From Heterohyrax brucei (taxonomy: Eukaryota > Chordata > Mammalia > Hyracoidea > Procaviidae): 64,000 nucleotides of DNA. This document shows positions 32,690 to 44,425 of the stretch, in pieces (position 1 is the first letter of the stretch; every line of letters starts with the position of its first letter). The position numbers and the translations under genes are program-made. The notes under the pieces were generated by a model that was not told where the DNA came from, made no database searches, and saw only the letters and a program-made list of their open reading frames with translations. The stretch is taken from NCBI GenBank assembly GCA_028571685.1, contig CM053143.1, positions 194,501,829 through 194,565,828 of the forward strand, in the 5' to 3' direction.

Positions 32690-33160
32690 AAAAAACAAAG
32701 GATGTAGCTTAGAGCGCTAAGGTGCACCTGACTCGAGCTACCTGTCACCTCATAACCATTTGAAAGCCAGACAATGAGTCGGAAGGACCAAAAAACAGTC
32801 GAAGTCTGAATTACAGTGTTGGTGAAGAATGCTGAACACACCGTGGACCACCGACAGAACAAAGGAATCCGTGTGGAAGAAATACAGCTAGAGTGCGCCT
32901 TTGAATTGAGAAGGGGAGACCTCGGCTCACGTACTGGGGACGTGTCACCAGGCGGGGCCAGTCCCTGGAGAAGGGCATCATGCTTGATACAGCAGAGGGT
33001 CAGGGAAAAAGAGGAAGACCCTCGATGAGACGGACTGACAGTGTGGCTGCAGCAATGGGCTGTGGTGGCGGTCGTGGGCACAGCGCGGGGCTGGGCGTGT
33101 TTGCTCTGCTGTGCACAGGGTTGCTGGGTTGGACCTGGTGGGACGGCACCGGACAGCCAC
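32690..33160 (+). mobile_element. RTE 3' tail, sense
   Basis: 'acagtgttggtgaagaatg', 'ggaagaaatacagctagag', 'catcatgcttgatacagca' and 'gagacggactgacagtgtg' give the C-terminal order. 5' truncated; followed by a CTAT-rich tail. Confidence 0.88.
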
Positions 33161-33215
33161 ATCTGTCTATCACCTCTGTTTATCCATCTATCATCTATTG
33201 ACCCATCTAGCCAGG
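33161..33215. repeat. ATCT-rich tail of RTE copy
   Basis: 'tgtctatcacctctgttta' and 'tccatctatcatctattga' follow the RTE end directly. Confidence 0.7.
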
Positions 33216-33735
33216 TAGTCAGGGCTGGAAATAAAGGCAGGGGGGATGGTCAGGTGACCTGGGTTAGCACCCACACCCACCTTGGCCTCTTCTAGGACAG
33301 AGGAAGACACTTGGACCTCCAGGGCTCAGTACACAAGGTAGATGAAAGCAGGGTTGAGATAAGAGGTAGGGTCTTGAATCCCACCTACTGCTCACCCCTC
33401 TCCCAACAGTGGCCCCAGATGCCTCCGGGAGCCTCATTTCTGGGTACAGAGTCCCAAGCCTCAGACACGGTGGTTATCCAGAAAAATTCGGCCCCTCCCT
33501 ATGGCTTCCAGGAACCCAGCCTCTGGGGTCTCCCTCCCACAGACAGTGGGCGCCCTTGCCTCCTGGGCTCCCAGCTGACTGCTGGATGTGTTTTCTCAGC
33601 TGCAGACTTTGAGATGGAGTTTGAGGGGACAGGAGAATTTCCAGGAAGTGCACACAGGAAAGGGCAGGGAGTGCCGTGGGCGCAGTGGTGGCCCCAAAGG
33701 GCTGTGTCTGTGTCTGTGTCCTAACCCTGAGACCT
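33216..33735. other. Single-copy interval, nothing recognised
   Basis: One 137-residue frame (33311-33724) crosses a GTGTCT-rich end and carries no domain. Confidence 0.4.
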
Positions 33736-33739
33736 GTGA

Positions 33740-34075
33740 GGGGGATTTTGCTCAGAAACGGGTCTCAAGATGAGATCACCCTGGGTGACCTGGGTCCATG
33801 CCAAATCCAGGGACAAGTGTCCACACAAGAGACTCACTTGCACTATAACACACGTACCTTCCAAGAGAAGACACAGCGACGGCCCTGTGCAAATGGGGCA
33901 GAAGTGGAGTGGCCACAAGCCAAGGGATGCCCAGGGCCACCAGAACTGGATGAGACAAAGGCCCTCCCCTAGAGCTTTGGAGGGCGTGAGGCCCTGCTGA
34001 CACTTGGTTTCAGACTTCTGACCTCCGGAAGCGTGACAGAGGACATTTCTGTGGTTTTAAGCCACCTAGAGAGCA
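33740..34075 (+). mobile_element. Old mammalian MLT1-type LTR
   Basis: 'gatgagatcaccctgggtg', 'caagtgtccacacaagaga', 'ccacaagccaagggatgcc', 'agagctttggagggcgtga', 'acacttggtttcagacttc' and 'ctgtggttttaagccacct' match the shared MLT1 LTR order in sense. Pan-mammalian and older than the LTRs with TGTCATGGATTG ends. Confidence 0.8.
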
Positions 34076-35745
34076 GCCCTCAGCCGCGGCCACCCCGGTG
34101 CGCTGGCTGGGAAGGAGGCGGTGGCACTGGGTGTGATACAACCACCTTGCCCCTCACGGGAGCTCTGAGCCGTCCCGAGTCGAGTGACACGGCCAGGCCT
34201 CTACTTCCGCGTCTGCCCTGGGAAGTCCAGGAAGGAGCATGGCTGTGAGCAGTGGCTCTCGGCCCCAGAGGCCATCTGCCGGTAGCTCCCAGGAGTGACA
34301 ATAAGGACTGCCCCAGGGGCTCCGGCCTCCCAGCCTGCCCTGAGCCTCCTGGCCCTCGCTCTCTGCTTCAGCCAAAGCAGCCTTCCTGAAAGACGCTTAG
34401 CAAGGCCACCACTCCACTTAACAACATCCAGGGTTCCCCTGAGAGCCTGGTGGAGAAATGAGTGGGCTTCAGAGGAGTGTCACAGCCTGGCTCCTTGCAC
34501 ACTCCCCCTGAGGCCTGGACTCAGCCCCTTCTGTGTCTTTTCTCAAGCTACCCCTCTTACTAGAATGCCTTGTTCTCCACCACCTGCCAAACTCCTATTC
34601 ATCCCTCAAAACCCACCCCAGATATCCCCTGAGAAACCTGCCCTACTGGAGACAGCCACTCCGGCCATCGCCATGTGCTTATCACAGGCATGGGAAGCCG
34701 TTTTCACAGGTCCCACAGCTGTTGGAGGCAGGTCTCTCGCACCCCAGGGGTCCCTCATGCCTGACATACAGCCTTCTTGGTCGTCTGACTCACGGGACCC
34801 ACTGACTGAGGACCAGATGAGACTAGAGTGGGGGCGGTGACCGGCTCCTTGGCACTGGCAGGATGCCTCTCCTGATGGGGGTCCAAACCTGCTGCTGTGA
34901 TTGGTCAATGGCCTGGAAACAGGTCTGGCTCTGCCTTCCCGAGAGGTGTCAGCCCCGTGCTCCCACCTACAAACACCAACGCCCTTCCTAAAGGCCATCC
35001 AGGTGCGTCAGTTCACACTCCACTTCAGTACCAGGAACGCTCAGAGATGCTCACCCCCAGACCAAGGCTGTGAGGGTCCTCGTCCCTCTGCCAGCAGGTG
35101 GGCAGGAAGGCAGGCCACCAGGAGAGCTCCTGGGGACATGGCAGGGCACACAGAAGTCCTTGGGTTCCTGGCTCTGGCATGAACAATCCACTGGACCACT
35201 CTCTCTTCTGTCTGCAGCCCAGCTGTCCCCTAGGTGTGTATGTCGGCATCCCAGGGGATCTGTTAGCCACGTGCATTCCTGCTCCACTGCAGACCTGTTG
35301 GACCTGGGAGGCGGGACCCAGAACACACAGGTAACCCTGATGGGCTGGAACTTGTGAAAGGCACAACTCTGAAAATTTCCCAAGGCCTCCACATGACCCC
35401 TGTGCTGTATGGGGAAAGCAGGGAAGATTCTAGATTATTCCTCTTCCAGAGGGAAATACAGGCTGGAAGGAAGGTCAAAGGGGAGACAAAACGGATTGAC
35501 AAGAGCAGACAAGAAACCTGGACAGGAGGTGACCCGCAAGCCCTGCACACAGGTTCCAGAACCTAAACTTGCTCTTCCTGAGGGCGAGGAACCCCAGAAG
35601 TTTCTAGGTTTCAAAAGACCCACATGCACACTTCAGTGTGGGGAAGGATGGGAAGAGGTAGCTAGAGGCCCAGAGACAGGTCAAGGGGCAGCAGCAAGGG
35701 GCCAGCGAGGAGAGACAGCTGACGATGTGACCGAAAGCTCACCTC
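34076..35745. other. Single-copy GC-rich interval
   Basis: Frames up to 181 residues (34295-34840) overlap frames on the other strand and lack motifs. Part of 34540-34660 ('cctattcatccctcaaaac') has the look of an old L2-like 3' end but is too diverged to call. Confidence 0.4.
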
Positions 35746-35749
35746 TACG

Positions 35750-35990
35750 TGAATGGACGGAGGGACGGACAGGAAGAAGACAAAAGGGTGAGCTGGTGGG
35801 AGAGTGGGTAGATAGACAGAAGGAAGATGGGAACATGGATGGTGGATGGATGGACAGATGGACTGATGGACGGACGGATGGATGGAGGGAGGGAGGAAGG
35901 GATAGAAGAAAGGAAGGAAGGATCAGTGGCCAAATATGCGTGGATGAGTAGATTATATGGAAGGATGGACGGATGCATGGGTGGTAGGTA
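35750..35990. repeat. (GGAT/GGAA)n simple repeat
   Basis: Imperfect ggatggat, ggacgg and ggaagg units. The complementary orientation resembles the arrays at 28.3 and 37.1 kb. Confidence 0.9.
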
Positions 35991-36219
35991 ATGAGAATGT
36001 GATGGGAGACGGCTTGAATCTGGGCTAATAAAAGTAAACTTCATCCTGAGAATTGGGGAGCATCCAGAGCATAACCAGAGGGACAGGTGTGTCAGCCAGA
36101 TTTATGCTTCAGGGCAATCACTTGGCTATAGGAAGGAGGTGACCTATAAGGGTCTCCTCTGCTATCGTTGCCTGAATGTGAGCTTGATTGCCCATCTCCA
36201 GTGACAAACCTGCCAGCTG

Positions 36220-36424
36220 TGCCCTCATGCCACCAAGAGAGCCACACAGTGCATCCTTTGGACCTGAGGCTTCTGTGTCGAGATGCTCTCATTTATCCTA
36301 TTGAATGGATTTGTAGCTTATGAATGGATTTGCAGCTTACCAGACTGTTACCATAAAATTTCCACTTCCTGAAGCCATCTACCTGTGATATTTTCTGTTA
36401 GAGCACTACCAGATGACCAAGACA
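36220..36424 (+). mobile_element. MaLR-like LTR, 3' part
   Basis: 'catgccaccaagagagcca', 'tttggacctgaggcttctg' and 'ttagagcactaccagatga' match the LTR at 56324-56779, including an internal 'ggatttgtagcttatgaat' duplication. The 5' part is lost. Confidence 0.75.
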
Positions 36425-36765
36425 AAATTTGGTACCAGAAGTGGGGTGCTGCTCTAACAGATACCTGAAAAGGACAGTGGTTTTGAAACAGCAAATGGAT
36501 GGAGGAGTCGGAAGAACCAAGGAGAACTGCTAGCAGCTGAGAAGGCACGGATGGTGAGAACAGCAGCGGAACAAGGAGCCGACCTGCAGAGCAAGAATGC
36601 TGAGTGATCATGTGAAAGAGGCTTCCTGGGGAGTGGGGTGCCTTGAGGCACTTAAACTGGTAGAGCCACCAAGCTTTCGAACACTCACCCCATGGGCCAG
36701 ATGCAGACCTGAGCCCCGGCCACGAGGCCACAGAGAGCAGAAGCTGAAGAGACAAAAAGCACAAG
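36425..36765 (+). mobile_element. MaLR-like internal sequence
   Basis: 'aatttggtaccagaagtgg', 'ggtgctgctctaacagata' and 'gagagcagaagctgaagag' follow the LTR directly, as in a provirus with its 3' half missing. Confidence 0.75.
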
Positions 36766-37085
36766 ATACTGAGCTGCATTGTTTGTACATTGTCGTGTCA
36801 AACTTGAAGGTCACCAGCGGCTCAGCAGGACACCAGGGACACTGTCTCCACCCAGCACTGTCAGCTCTGTGTTGTCTCTGACAAGTCAGAGGTGCTGTCT
36901 TTGTCCTCATAGCAGCACAGGTCCCACCACTGGAGAACACAAATGGGATGGGGGCACTCTACAGCCCAGCAGCTGGGTGTTGGCATGAGACCATGGGCCA
37001 AGGTGAGGTCTAGCCCTATGGTGTCCCATCCTACTCGGGGCTCTGCTGCCCTCTGACTGCCCAGGCTTAGCCTTTCATCAGGAGG
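36766..37085. other. Single-copy interval
   Basis: No repeat family or coding signature recognised. Confidence 0.35.
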
Positions 37086-37089
37086 CAGC

Positions 37090-37435
37090 CTGTGTCAGCA
37101 TCCCTGGACATTGAGTCTTTATTCAGGTCATCCCTGCATTCATCCAGCCCTCTATCTACCACCCGTCCACCCACCCATTCAACCACCCGTCTGTTCCATC
37201 TATTCCTCCATCCATCTACCCTCCTTTTCATCCACCTCCCTCCATCCTTCATCCAGCCACCCATCCACCCACAATCTTCACTCATCCTTCCACACATTCA
37301 TCCGTCCCTTCCAGCCTTCCCTTCACGCTCCCCTATCCATCATCCATCCATCTAGCCACTCCCCATCCATCCATCCACTCATCTGTCCATCCATTCATCT
37401 GTTTCTTTCTTTCTTTCTCCATCTATTCGTCTCTC
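37090..37435. repeat. (CATC/CACC)n simple repeat
   Basis: About 340 bp of imperfect catccatc and ccacccac units with ctttcttt near 37402. The long THPSIHPS-like frames over it are artefacts. Confidence 0.95.
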
Positions 37436-37935
37436 TCCTAGTCACCCAATAAAGACGCTTCGTTCATTCAGCATTCATTCACTAGCGGGTAATCTCTGCA
37501 TCGCACTTTACAAAATGTTTCTGCATAATTCACTGCACTTATTTCACCTCCTCTTCAAAACAGCCCTAATTATGTGTCAAAGATGCTGACCTGCTTATGG
37601 GACTCCAAGTTCTTCTTTCTTCTGGGCCCACAGCTCTCCGCTGCTAGCAGGAAGGCGAGGAGACTGAGGGGTGCTGTTTCTGCTCTTCGTTCTGCTTCGC
37701 CTTCCCACTGGGTGTCAGTGATGCTGAGCCCCAGAGGAAGGCAGAGGCATGGGGCAGACGGAGTGCAGCCGTGAGTACCCAAAGGAGAGGACGCTGCCCA
37801 CCAGCCAGAAACATCTGTCCAGACACGTCATACAAGCAGGAAATAAATGTCTGTCATGCCTGAGCCATTGTGTCCTTGGGGATCTTCCTGCTGCTGCAGA
37901 CGAATCTACCTTCAGGAACAGAGAATTAGGCACTG
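37436..37935. other. Single-copy interval with possible ancient SINE
   Basis: The stretch 37500-37565 ('cactttacaaaatgtttct') has the look of an ancient mammalian interspersed repeat, but I cannot assign it. No gene. Confidence 0.35.
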
Positions 37936-37944
37936 TAACCTCCT

Positions 37945-38378
37945 GTTGCCATCGTCTTGGAAGAAATACAGCCAGAAATGGTGCTTACAAGCGGGGACGG
38001 CAAGACTTCAGCTCTTTTTCTCCAGACATGTTATCAGGAAATACTAATCACTAGGAAAGGACATCATGTCTGGTAAAACAGAGGGTCAGAAAAGTGGGGG
38101 AAACCCTCCATGAGATGGACTGACACGGCAGCCCCAACAGCGGGGTCAAGCACAGTGACGACCATGGAGACAGGCCGGGGCAAGGAGGGTCTCCTCCGGT
38201 TACATGTTAGCAGAAGGTCAGCAAAGAAGAGGAAGACCCTCCACGAAGCGGATCGACACAGCCGCTCAAGCCCAGCAATGCCAGTGGCACGGTGCAGCAC
38301 CGGGCGGCGTTCCCTTCTACTGCCGACGGGGTCACGGGAGTTGGAACCCACTCAACGGCACTTAGCCACAACAACCAA
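37945..38378 (+). mobile_element. RTE 3' tail with internal 132-bp duplication
   Basis: The block around 'gagggtcagaaaagtggggg' (38081) recurs at 38213 as 'gaaggtcagcaaagaagag', exactly 132 bp later, with the following 'accctcca' and 'gacacrgc' also repeated. It ends 'gagttggaacccactcaac' and CAACAA. Confidence 0.85.
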
Positions 38379-38737
38379 CAGGACCCACCACTTTATAAAA
38401 GGGGAACCTGGCACCATGATGCAGGACCACTGACCACAGGTCACACTGCAGGGTGGCAGGAGAGCTGGGGCTCCCTTCTGGGCCCTGGAACCCCTCCTTC
38501 ATCCAGCCAGACCCCAAGAGTCTCCCGTGCATTAGTCCTCAGCAGTGCCAGGCAGTCCACTGCAGGGGCGCTGTCCCTACCCTCCAGAAGACACAGGGAC
38601 CTGGTCCGTTTTCTCCCCAGTCCCCAGCATCTTCTACCCATGTGCCCTGCTGTGGTCTCTATCAGGCCTCCGTTAACAGAACTGAAAACATGCAAATGTG
38701 CTGGACTCGGGTTATTGTTGTTGAGTAGGATTGATAA

Positions 38738-38930
38738 AGGAGCCCAGGTAACGCAGTGTTGAAAGCACTCAGCTGTTCACCAAAAGATCAGTGTGTGAAC
38801 CCAGCAGTTGCTCCGTGGGAGAAAGACATGGCAGTCTGATTCCATAAAGAGTAAAGCCTTGGAAACACTCTAGGGCGGCTCTAGTCTGTCCTACAGGGTT
38901 GCTACGGGTTTAGTTTGTTACAATCGATAA
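38738..38930 (+). mobile_element. AfroSINE
   Basis: 'ggagcccaggtaacgcagt', 'ctgttcaccaaaagatcag' and 'agggttgctacgggtttag' in sense. Confidence 0.85.
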
Positions 38931-40000
38931 TAATCTCATTCCTCTCTGTCATAGTCACACTGTGACCTGCAGGAGCCCAGCACTTGCATTTTTCCAGGGA
39001 CAGGAATTTTCCCAGAAGGCTAGTGTTATGTTGTGTAGGACTTTAGAAATCTTAGAAAATTAATAGCCAGATATTCAGATTTGACACACAAAAACTTGTG
39101 TAATTTATTGCAAGGCAGTTGTGACAATGAAAACAAAACATCGTTTCAGAACTGGAGAATCAGAACTGACAATCACAGTCAGTGTTAGGTCAGTGGTTAG
39201 TCTCCATCTCTAGACTTCAGCCTCTGAGGAGAGGTCTGGGGAGGAAGGCCTGACCACAGCATGACCTGGGCAGTGATCTCTCCGATCTGGGGTCCAGCAG
39301 ATAGGACCTCTGTTCCAGCTCCCGGTCCTCTCAGTGAGGGAGCAGAAACTTAGGGCTTACATGTGAGCTTGTCACCTTCACCACACCCAGCAAGGGACAG
39401 TGACATCAGTGACAAGCATGTTGTGTCTTGTCTCTAGGGTTAGGGAGTAGTAAGTGACGCATCTTTCCTTCCAGGTTAGATACTGGGGAGCTTGTTTGGA
39501 TTTATGTCTCAAGGCTAGCTCACAAAGATGAGTCCACAGACTCACAGAAATCCACGGAGCACCTGCTTCACCCTGGACTCATCCCACTCTTTGTCACAAA
39601 GTGTCCAATCAAAGTCAGCTACACTTAAAGGTTGTTTATGTTCCTTATATACTTGATATTTCTATGTCTCTACATCTAAGTTTGCAAATTTTCTAAATAA
39701 ACATCTCCTGGCTTATAGATTTCAAATGACCTGATGTCAGACAGCCTCACAGGTAGATGTGTTTCTAAGTTCACAGTAGGAGCGTGTGGATGTATGTATT
39801 TTAAAACCACAGTAGTGACCTGTGTCTTCGGTGATTTGCGATCATTATAGGAACACACAAAGCAACCAACGTCCTGGCAGACCTGTCCACACCCTCATGG
39901 AAATCCACGGAGCACCTGCTTCACCCTGGACTCATCCCACTCTTGGCAGCTGGACACAGGCACACCAGACTGGCAGCCCAAGCTCCGGGTTAGTGCAGGC
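38931..40000. other. AT-richer interval with a 51-bp direct repeat
   Basis: No gene or known repeat recognised between 38940 and 39540. A 51-bp block ending 'gactcatcccactctt' occurs at 39541-39591 and again at 39894-39944 with two mismatches. About 302 bp of AT-rich DNA lies between them. Confidence 0.6.
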
Positions 40001-41605
40001 TGAGCCCCACTCTCCCCTTCCTGGGGTTCCCAGATGCTCCATGAGACCCCTGAGTGGATGCGTTCTGCCGTAGTCAAGAGACAAGGCTGGGGCAGAGGTG
40101 ACACTGCACACCTTGGACAGGCACAAGGTGACACCAACAGCCACAGCCTAGACTCCTCCTGGCACTCAGTGGTGAGAGGGTCCCTTGTTCTTTACGCAGC
40201 TACAGGACCCGGCCTGGCCCTGTGACCTCTGATGGTCACATCTCAAAGGTTGTTCCTCAAAAAGGAGTCCCAACCCACCCCTTCCAACCCCCAGCCCCAA
40301 ATGGCCCAATGTGGTAAATTGGTTGGGGGCCTCCATCTCTGAGCCCTCCAACAAGCTCAGCACAGAGGAGGGGCCCCAAAGTGAGCTGACCTGGAATGAA
40401 GATCTGAGCCAGCTTTGGGAGGTGAAGGGGACCGTGCGGGGGACTTGAGGAGGGGAGGAGGGAGAGGCAGACCATTAGGGGTACATGGCCCGGTGGCCTG
40501 GCATCCTGGAGCATTGGGGAGGTGCGGGGGTGGGGAGACAGGCCTCTCTGGGAGAAGGGGTGTTCAAGGGAGCTCTGAGGAGGTGACACGTTAGAGCAGG
40601 GCTGCAAGGAAGCCAGAGCAGGAGGCCGAGGACCCCTGAGGTTGCTGACACAAGGGGGTCCTGGGTGGTGGGGTCCTCGTGCCCATTCCCCGGTCCAGGG
40701 AGGGTTTGGTGAGCTGGTCCCTGCACCAGGGGCTCAGTGGGCACTTTGCTCCCAGTTGGCATCACCCTTAGCCCCACCTGGCCCAGGTGAGACAGCCTGG
40801 CAAGGCAGAAGCCCCCGACTCTCCCCGTGGCACCAAGGAAGCCAGGACCCAGAAGCTCAGCAGAGCCATCCACACGTCTCCTCACAAAATTCCCACCCTG
40901 ACTCCGCGACAGAGGAGCAGCGATGCAGGATGGCCTGTCCCCAGAGGGGCAGGTCTGGCTGGCTGGGTCCATGCTGACACTGCAGGCCAGGCCCGAGCAA
41001 GATCCCCAGCCCCACACCGCGGCTGGGCCCCCCAGGACTGGAGGCCACCTACAGCCACAGTTGTGCCCCCAAGGACAGCAGGGCCAGTTTCCTCAGTGCA
41101 CTCTCAGCAGCCATGTACAGAGGACTGTAAATGACAGGCAGAGAGGACTAGCCATTGATGAACCAAGGCTGTGGGCAAGGGGCTAGAAGGAGCTGCGGCC
41201 TGTTACAGAGTAGGGACTGCAGAATCCCCTCCCTCTGAAGTGGCCACGCCTAACCCCCGTAGCCCTCTGTGGGCTCTGACTTATACCATGGGATGACCGT
41301 CTACCACTGCCACCTGGGATGACCACAATGGGCAGCCCAGGAGGGCGAAGCCATCAGCCTGGAAACATCTGGGACATGGCCTTGGCTGTGGCCAGTGGCA
41401 GGGAATCCTGGGGGTGCAAGCCTTTGAGGAAGAAAGAGCTTGGTGCAAGACTTCCCAGCTCAAGGCCACTACTGGGCCCTGTGGTCCCTGATTGGTCATG
41501 GAGCCCCTAGAGCCGCGTCTCCTCCTGGGAAAGTGTTCCAGAACATTCCTCCAGCACTGCTGGGCACCTCGAGCAACCACCAGGTGACAGGTGCTGTGTG
41601 TCTGT
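40001..41605. other. Single-copy GC-rich interval
   Basis: The longest frame (minus strand, 41017-40475, 180 residues) is low-complexity in character and overlaps several frames on plus. No domain recognised. Confidence 0.4.
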
Positions 41606-41610
41606 GTAAC

Positions 41611-42115
41611 TGTCGTGGATTGAATTTTGTCCTCCCAAAATATTTGTCAACTTGACCAGGTCATGATTCCTTGTATTATATGGTGGCCTTCCTTTCTGGC
41701 ATTGGATGTGACTTCCCTGTGTGTTCTGATCCAGTCACTAGGAAGTAATGAGATGGATGAATGGCAGTTACGTTAATGAGCTCAGTAAGATTAGACCGCG
41801 TTTTAAGCCAATCTCTTCTGAAATACGAGAGAGAAGCGAGCAAACAGATAAGAGGCCTCCTACCACCGCGAAAGCAGTGCCAGCAGAAGGACACGTTCTT
41901 TGGACCTGAGATTCCTGCACTGCGGTGCTCTCAGACCCAGGAAGGCTGATGACAAGGCCCTTCCTCCAGAGCCAACAGAGAGAGAAAGCTTCCCCCTAGA
42001 TCTGGTGCCCCAGATTTGGACCTGTAGCCTACCGGACAGCGACAGAGTAAATGTCTGTTTGTTAGCGCCGTCTGCTGTGGTATTTCTGTTAGGCCAGCGC
42101 TAGGTGGCTAAGACA
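41611..42115 (+). mobile_element. MaLR-like solo LTR, sense, with target duplication
   Basis: Begins tgtcgtggattgaattttgt and ends 'ctaggtggctaagaca'. Flanks gtaac (41606-41610) and gtgac (42116-42120) differ at one position. The body shares 'taccaccgcgaaagcagtg' type motifs with the other LTRs. Confidence 0.9.
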
Positions 42116-42117
42116 GT

Positions 42118-42185
42118 GACCTTGTTGCTGTTCTTGAGTCACACTGGCTCACAGTGACCCTGCAGGACAGAGAAGAACAGGATTC
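42118..42185 (-). mobile_element. AfroSINE tail fragment, antisense
   Basis: 'gttgctgttcttgagtcac' and 'actggctcacagtgaccct' are the reversed tail. Its head may be the separate piece at 42622-42722, which would imply a 440-bp intervening insertion. Confidence 0.6.
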
Positions 42186-42621
42186 TGGGGTCCCAAGGCT
42201 GCAGTCTTCACTGGAGAGTGACCAAATCCTAGAAAGTGGGTCCTGGTCCTGCTCGCTCAGACTTGCCAATTTTCTGGATGCCGGTCTTTGAGAATGTAGC
42301 CTTTGACAATCCCAACAGCAAGGAGCCAGGAGGGAGCTCCTGAGGTCTAGCTCCCCGAGCTACAGGGACCCAGGCCTTGTACATGATTTGGGCAGCAAGC
42401 TGGCGGCTGGGGAGGGAAAATTCTAGAAGCTGGCCAAAAGACAGGAGGTGAGGTGGTTTCTGTGGGACCTCTTGCTTCAGAATAGGGTCCATTCTTCCTC
42501 TGTTGACATCAATTAAGGGTCATAACTGGCCCTTCTGCACATGTGGGGCCAAATCTGACGGGCTAGTTTAAGGACTGATGGAAATATAGTGGCATTCCTA
42601 GGGTCAGGTTACAGAAGCAGA

Positions 42622-42722
42622 CAGCCAGATCTTTTCTCCCACAGAGCTATGTGGGGTTGGAGCTGCCGACCCTCCAGGTGGCAGCAGGCCGCTAACCACT
42701 GCACCACCAGGACTACTTTCCG
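42622..42722 (-). mobile_element. AfroSINE head fragment, antisense
   Basis: 'ggccgctaaccactgcacc' and 'accaggactactttcc' are the reversed head; the core is present but diverged. Confidence 0.65.
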
Positions 42723-43032
42723 TGACTGGAAACAACAGATACCCATCCTGTCACTGTCTGGAGGCCCAGGACCCAAGGCCAGGGTGCCAGCAGACTGGCT
42801 CCATCAGAAGGCTCCAGGGCGGACCCTCCCTGTCCCACCCAGATGCTGGCACCCAGGAAGACCTTCCAGGTGCGTCTCTCCCGACAGCTCCTCTCTGTAT
42901 GTCAGTCTCATTTCTAAGGCCATCACTCACGTTGGACTAGCGCCACCCTAATCCAGGGTGGCCTCATGTCAACTGGTGGCATCTGCAAAGACTCGTGTTG
43001 CCAAACAGTGTGGAGGTCACAGGCCCAGGGGC

Positions 43033-43141
43033 CAGGGCTTCACCCTACCATTTGGGGGACAGGGCTTCACCCTATCATTTTGGGGGGACAGGGCTTCACC
43101 CTATCATTTTGGGGGGACAGGGCTTCACCCTATCATTTTGG
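43033..43141. repeat. 29-bp tandem repeat, four units
   Basis: cagggcttcaccctatcatt units start at 43033, 43060, 43089 and 43118, each followed by a T-G run. The last three are nearly identical, indicating a young array. Confidence 0.95.
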
Positions 43142-44425
43142 TCGCTGTTGGATCCAAGGGGTCTGCTGCAGGAATCAGGGTCCTCGCCCGTGGCCCAGCC
43201 TGGTGGGACTGCACAGGGCCTTCTGGGCAGGCGGAGCAGGTCAGAACACCCCAAGGAAGCAGGGGCTCAGGACTGCGCCCACAGTAACCCTGTGCCTCAC
43301 GCGGGCACCCCAGCCCCCTACCGCTCACTCTGAGGACTCAGGCGGTGACCAGCATGGATTTCCGAAACATCGAGGTCCAGCCACTGAGATTTCCAGAGGC
43401 CATAAAACATTAAAGTCATTGACGGAGGGAAAATACTGCCAATTCCATCAGCAGGTTCATGGCCTGCTTTAATGACATTAGCTTTTTAATTAAAATTGAG
43501 CACTGGTGACTTCCCAGCGGGACCGAGACTGGCCCCCTGAAGTTGAGGCACACACGTGGGGAAAACCTCACCAAGTAAGCTTCCTGGAGAGCCAGCGGCA
43601 GGCGGCAGCAGGTGAGGGGGGCGCTGAGGGTCGGAGGTGGGAGACCGGAGGAGGGTGCCCGGAAAGCAGGCATTTCAGGGGCATCGCCTGGTGCTGAACA
43701 GAGCGTCCTCCTGTGGCCGAGCACTGTCTGTGGGGCCTGCCTCACCCTCTCACCTCAGCCTACCAAGGAGGAGCACTCCCATCGGCCCTGACAGGAACCG
43801 AGGTGACTGATGTTTGGACTCCAGTGACTCAAGGGGCTGTGCTCAGTGCGTATCTCACCGTGACCCACCTCCCCTCAAGAACCTTCAGTGGGTCCCCGCT
43901 ACTCAGAAGAAACTCCACTCCTTCAGACATCTCTGCCTCTTGCTGTTGTGTGGCCCTGGTCACCTTACCAGACTCTCTGTGCCTCAGTTTCTTCTTCTGT
44001 AAAATGGGACTATTGTTGCACCCAGCCTCAGAGGAGCTGGAGTGGACTGGCAGAGCTTGTCCATGAGTGAGTCGCCCAGTAATTTGCAGCTCCTGCCGTC
44101 AGCATCACCACCATGGGCGTCACAGCCTGGTCCTCATGCACCCCACCGCAACCCAGCACTCACGGGTCCCCAAAGCCCTTACAGGCCCTGAGCTTTCCCA
44201 TCCCCCAGCTCCCATGCCATCCCCTCTGCCGTCCCCTCAGCCCAGCTGTAGGGCTAGTGCTCAAGCCCAGTCCTCTCGTGTTCTGCCTGGAGAAGACAGG
44301 CTCACCAGTCTCTCAGGCCACCTCAGTCACAGGGCCATCCCACACTCGGCAGGTGACTTTCCCTCCTGTGACTCAGCTCATATTCCCAGGCCAAGAACCC
44401 ACGTGGATGTAATCAGGAGGTGGGG
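43142..44425. other. Single-copy interval with AT-rich island and MIR
   Basis: GC-rich DNA interrupted by an AT-rich block at 43385-43500. A MIR in sense lies near 43930-44018 ('tgcctcagtttcttcttct' then 'gtaaaatgggacta'). No gene recognised. Confidence 0.45.

Noticed and set aside
34295..34840. 181-residue frame on plus
   Set aside because: No motif, and part overlaps a probable old interspersed repeat near 34.55-34.65 kb.
40475..41017. 180-residue frame on minus
   Set aside because: No recognisable domain or exon structure; several overlapping frames exist on plus.
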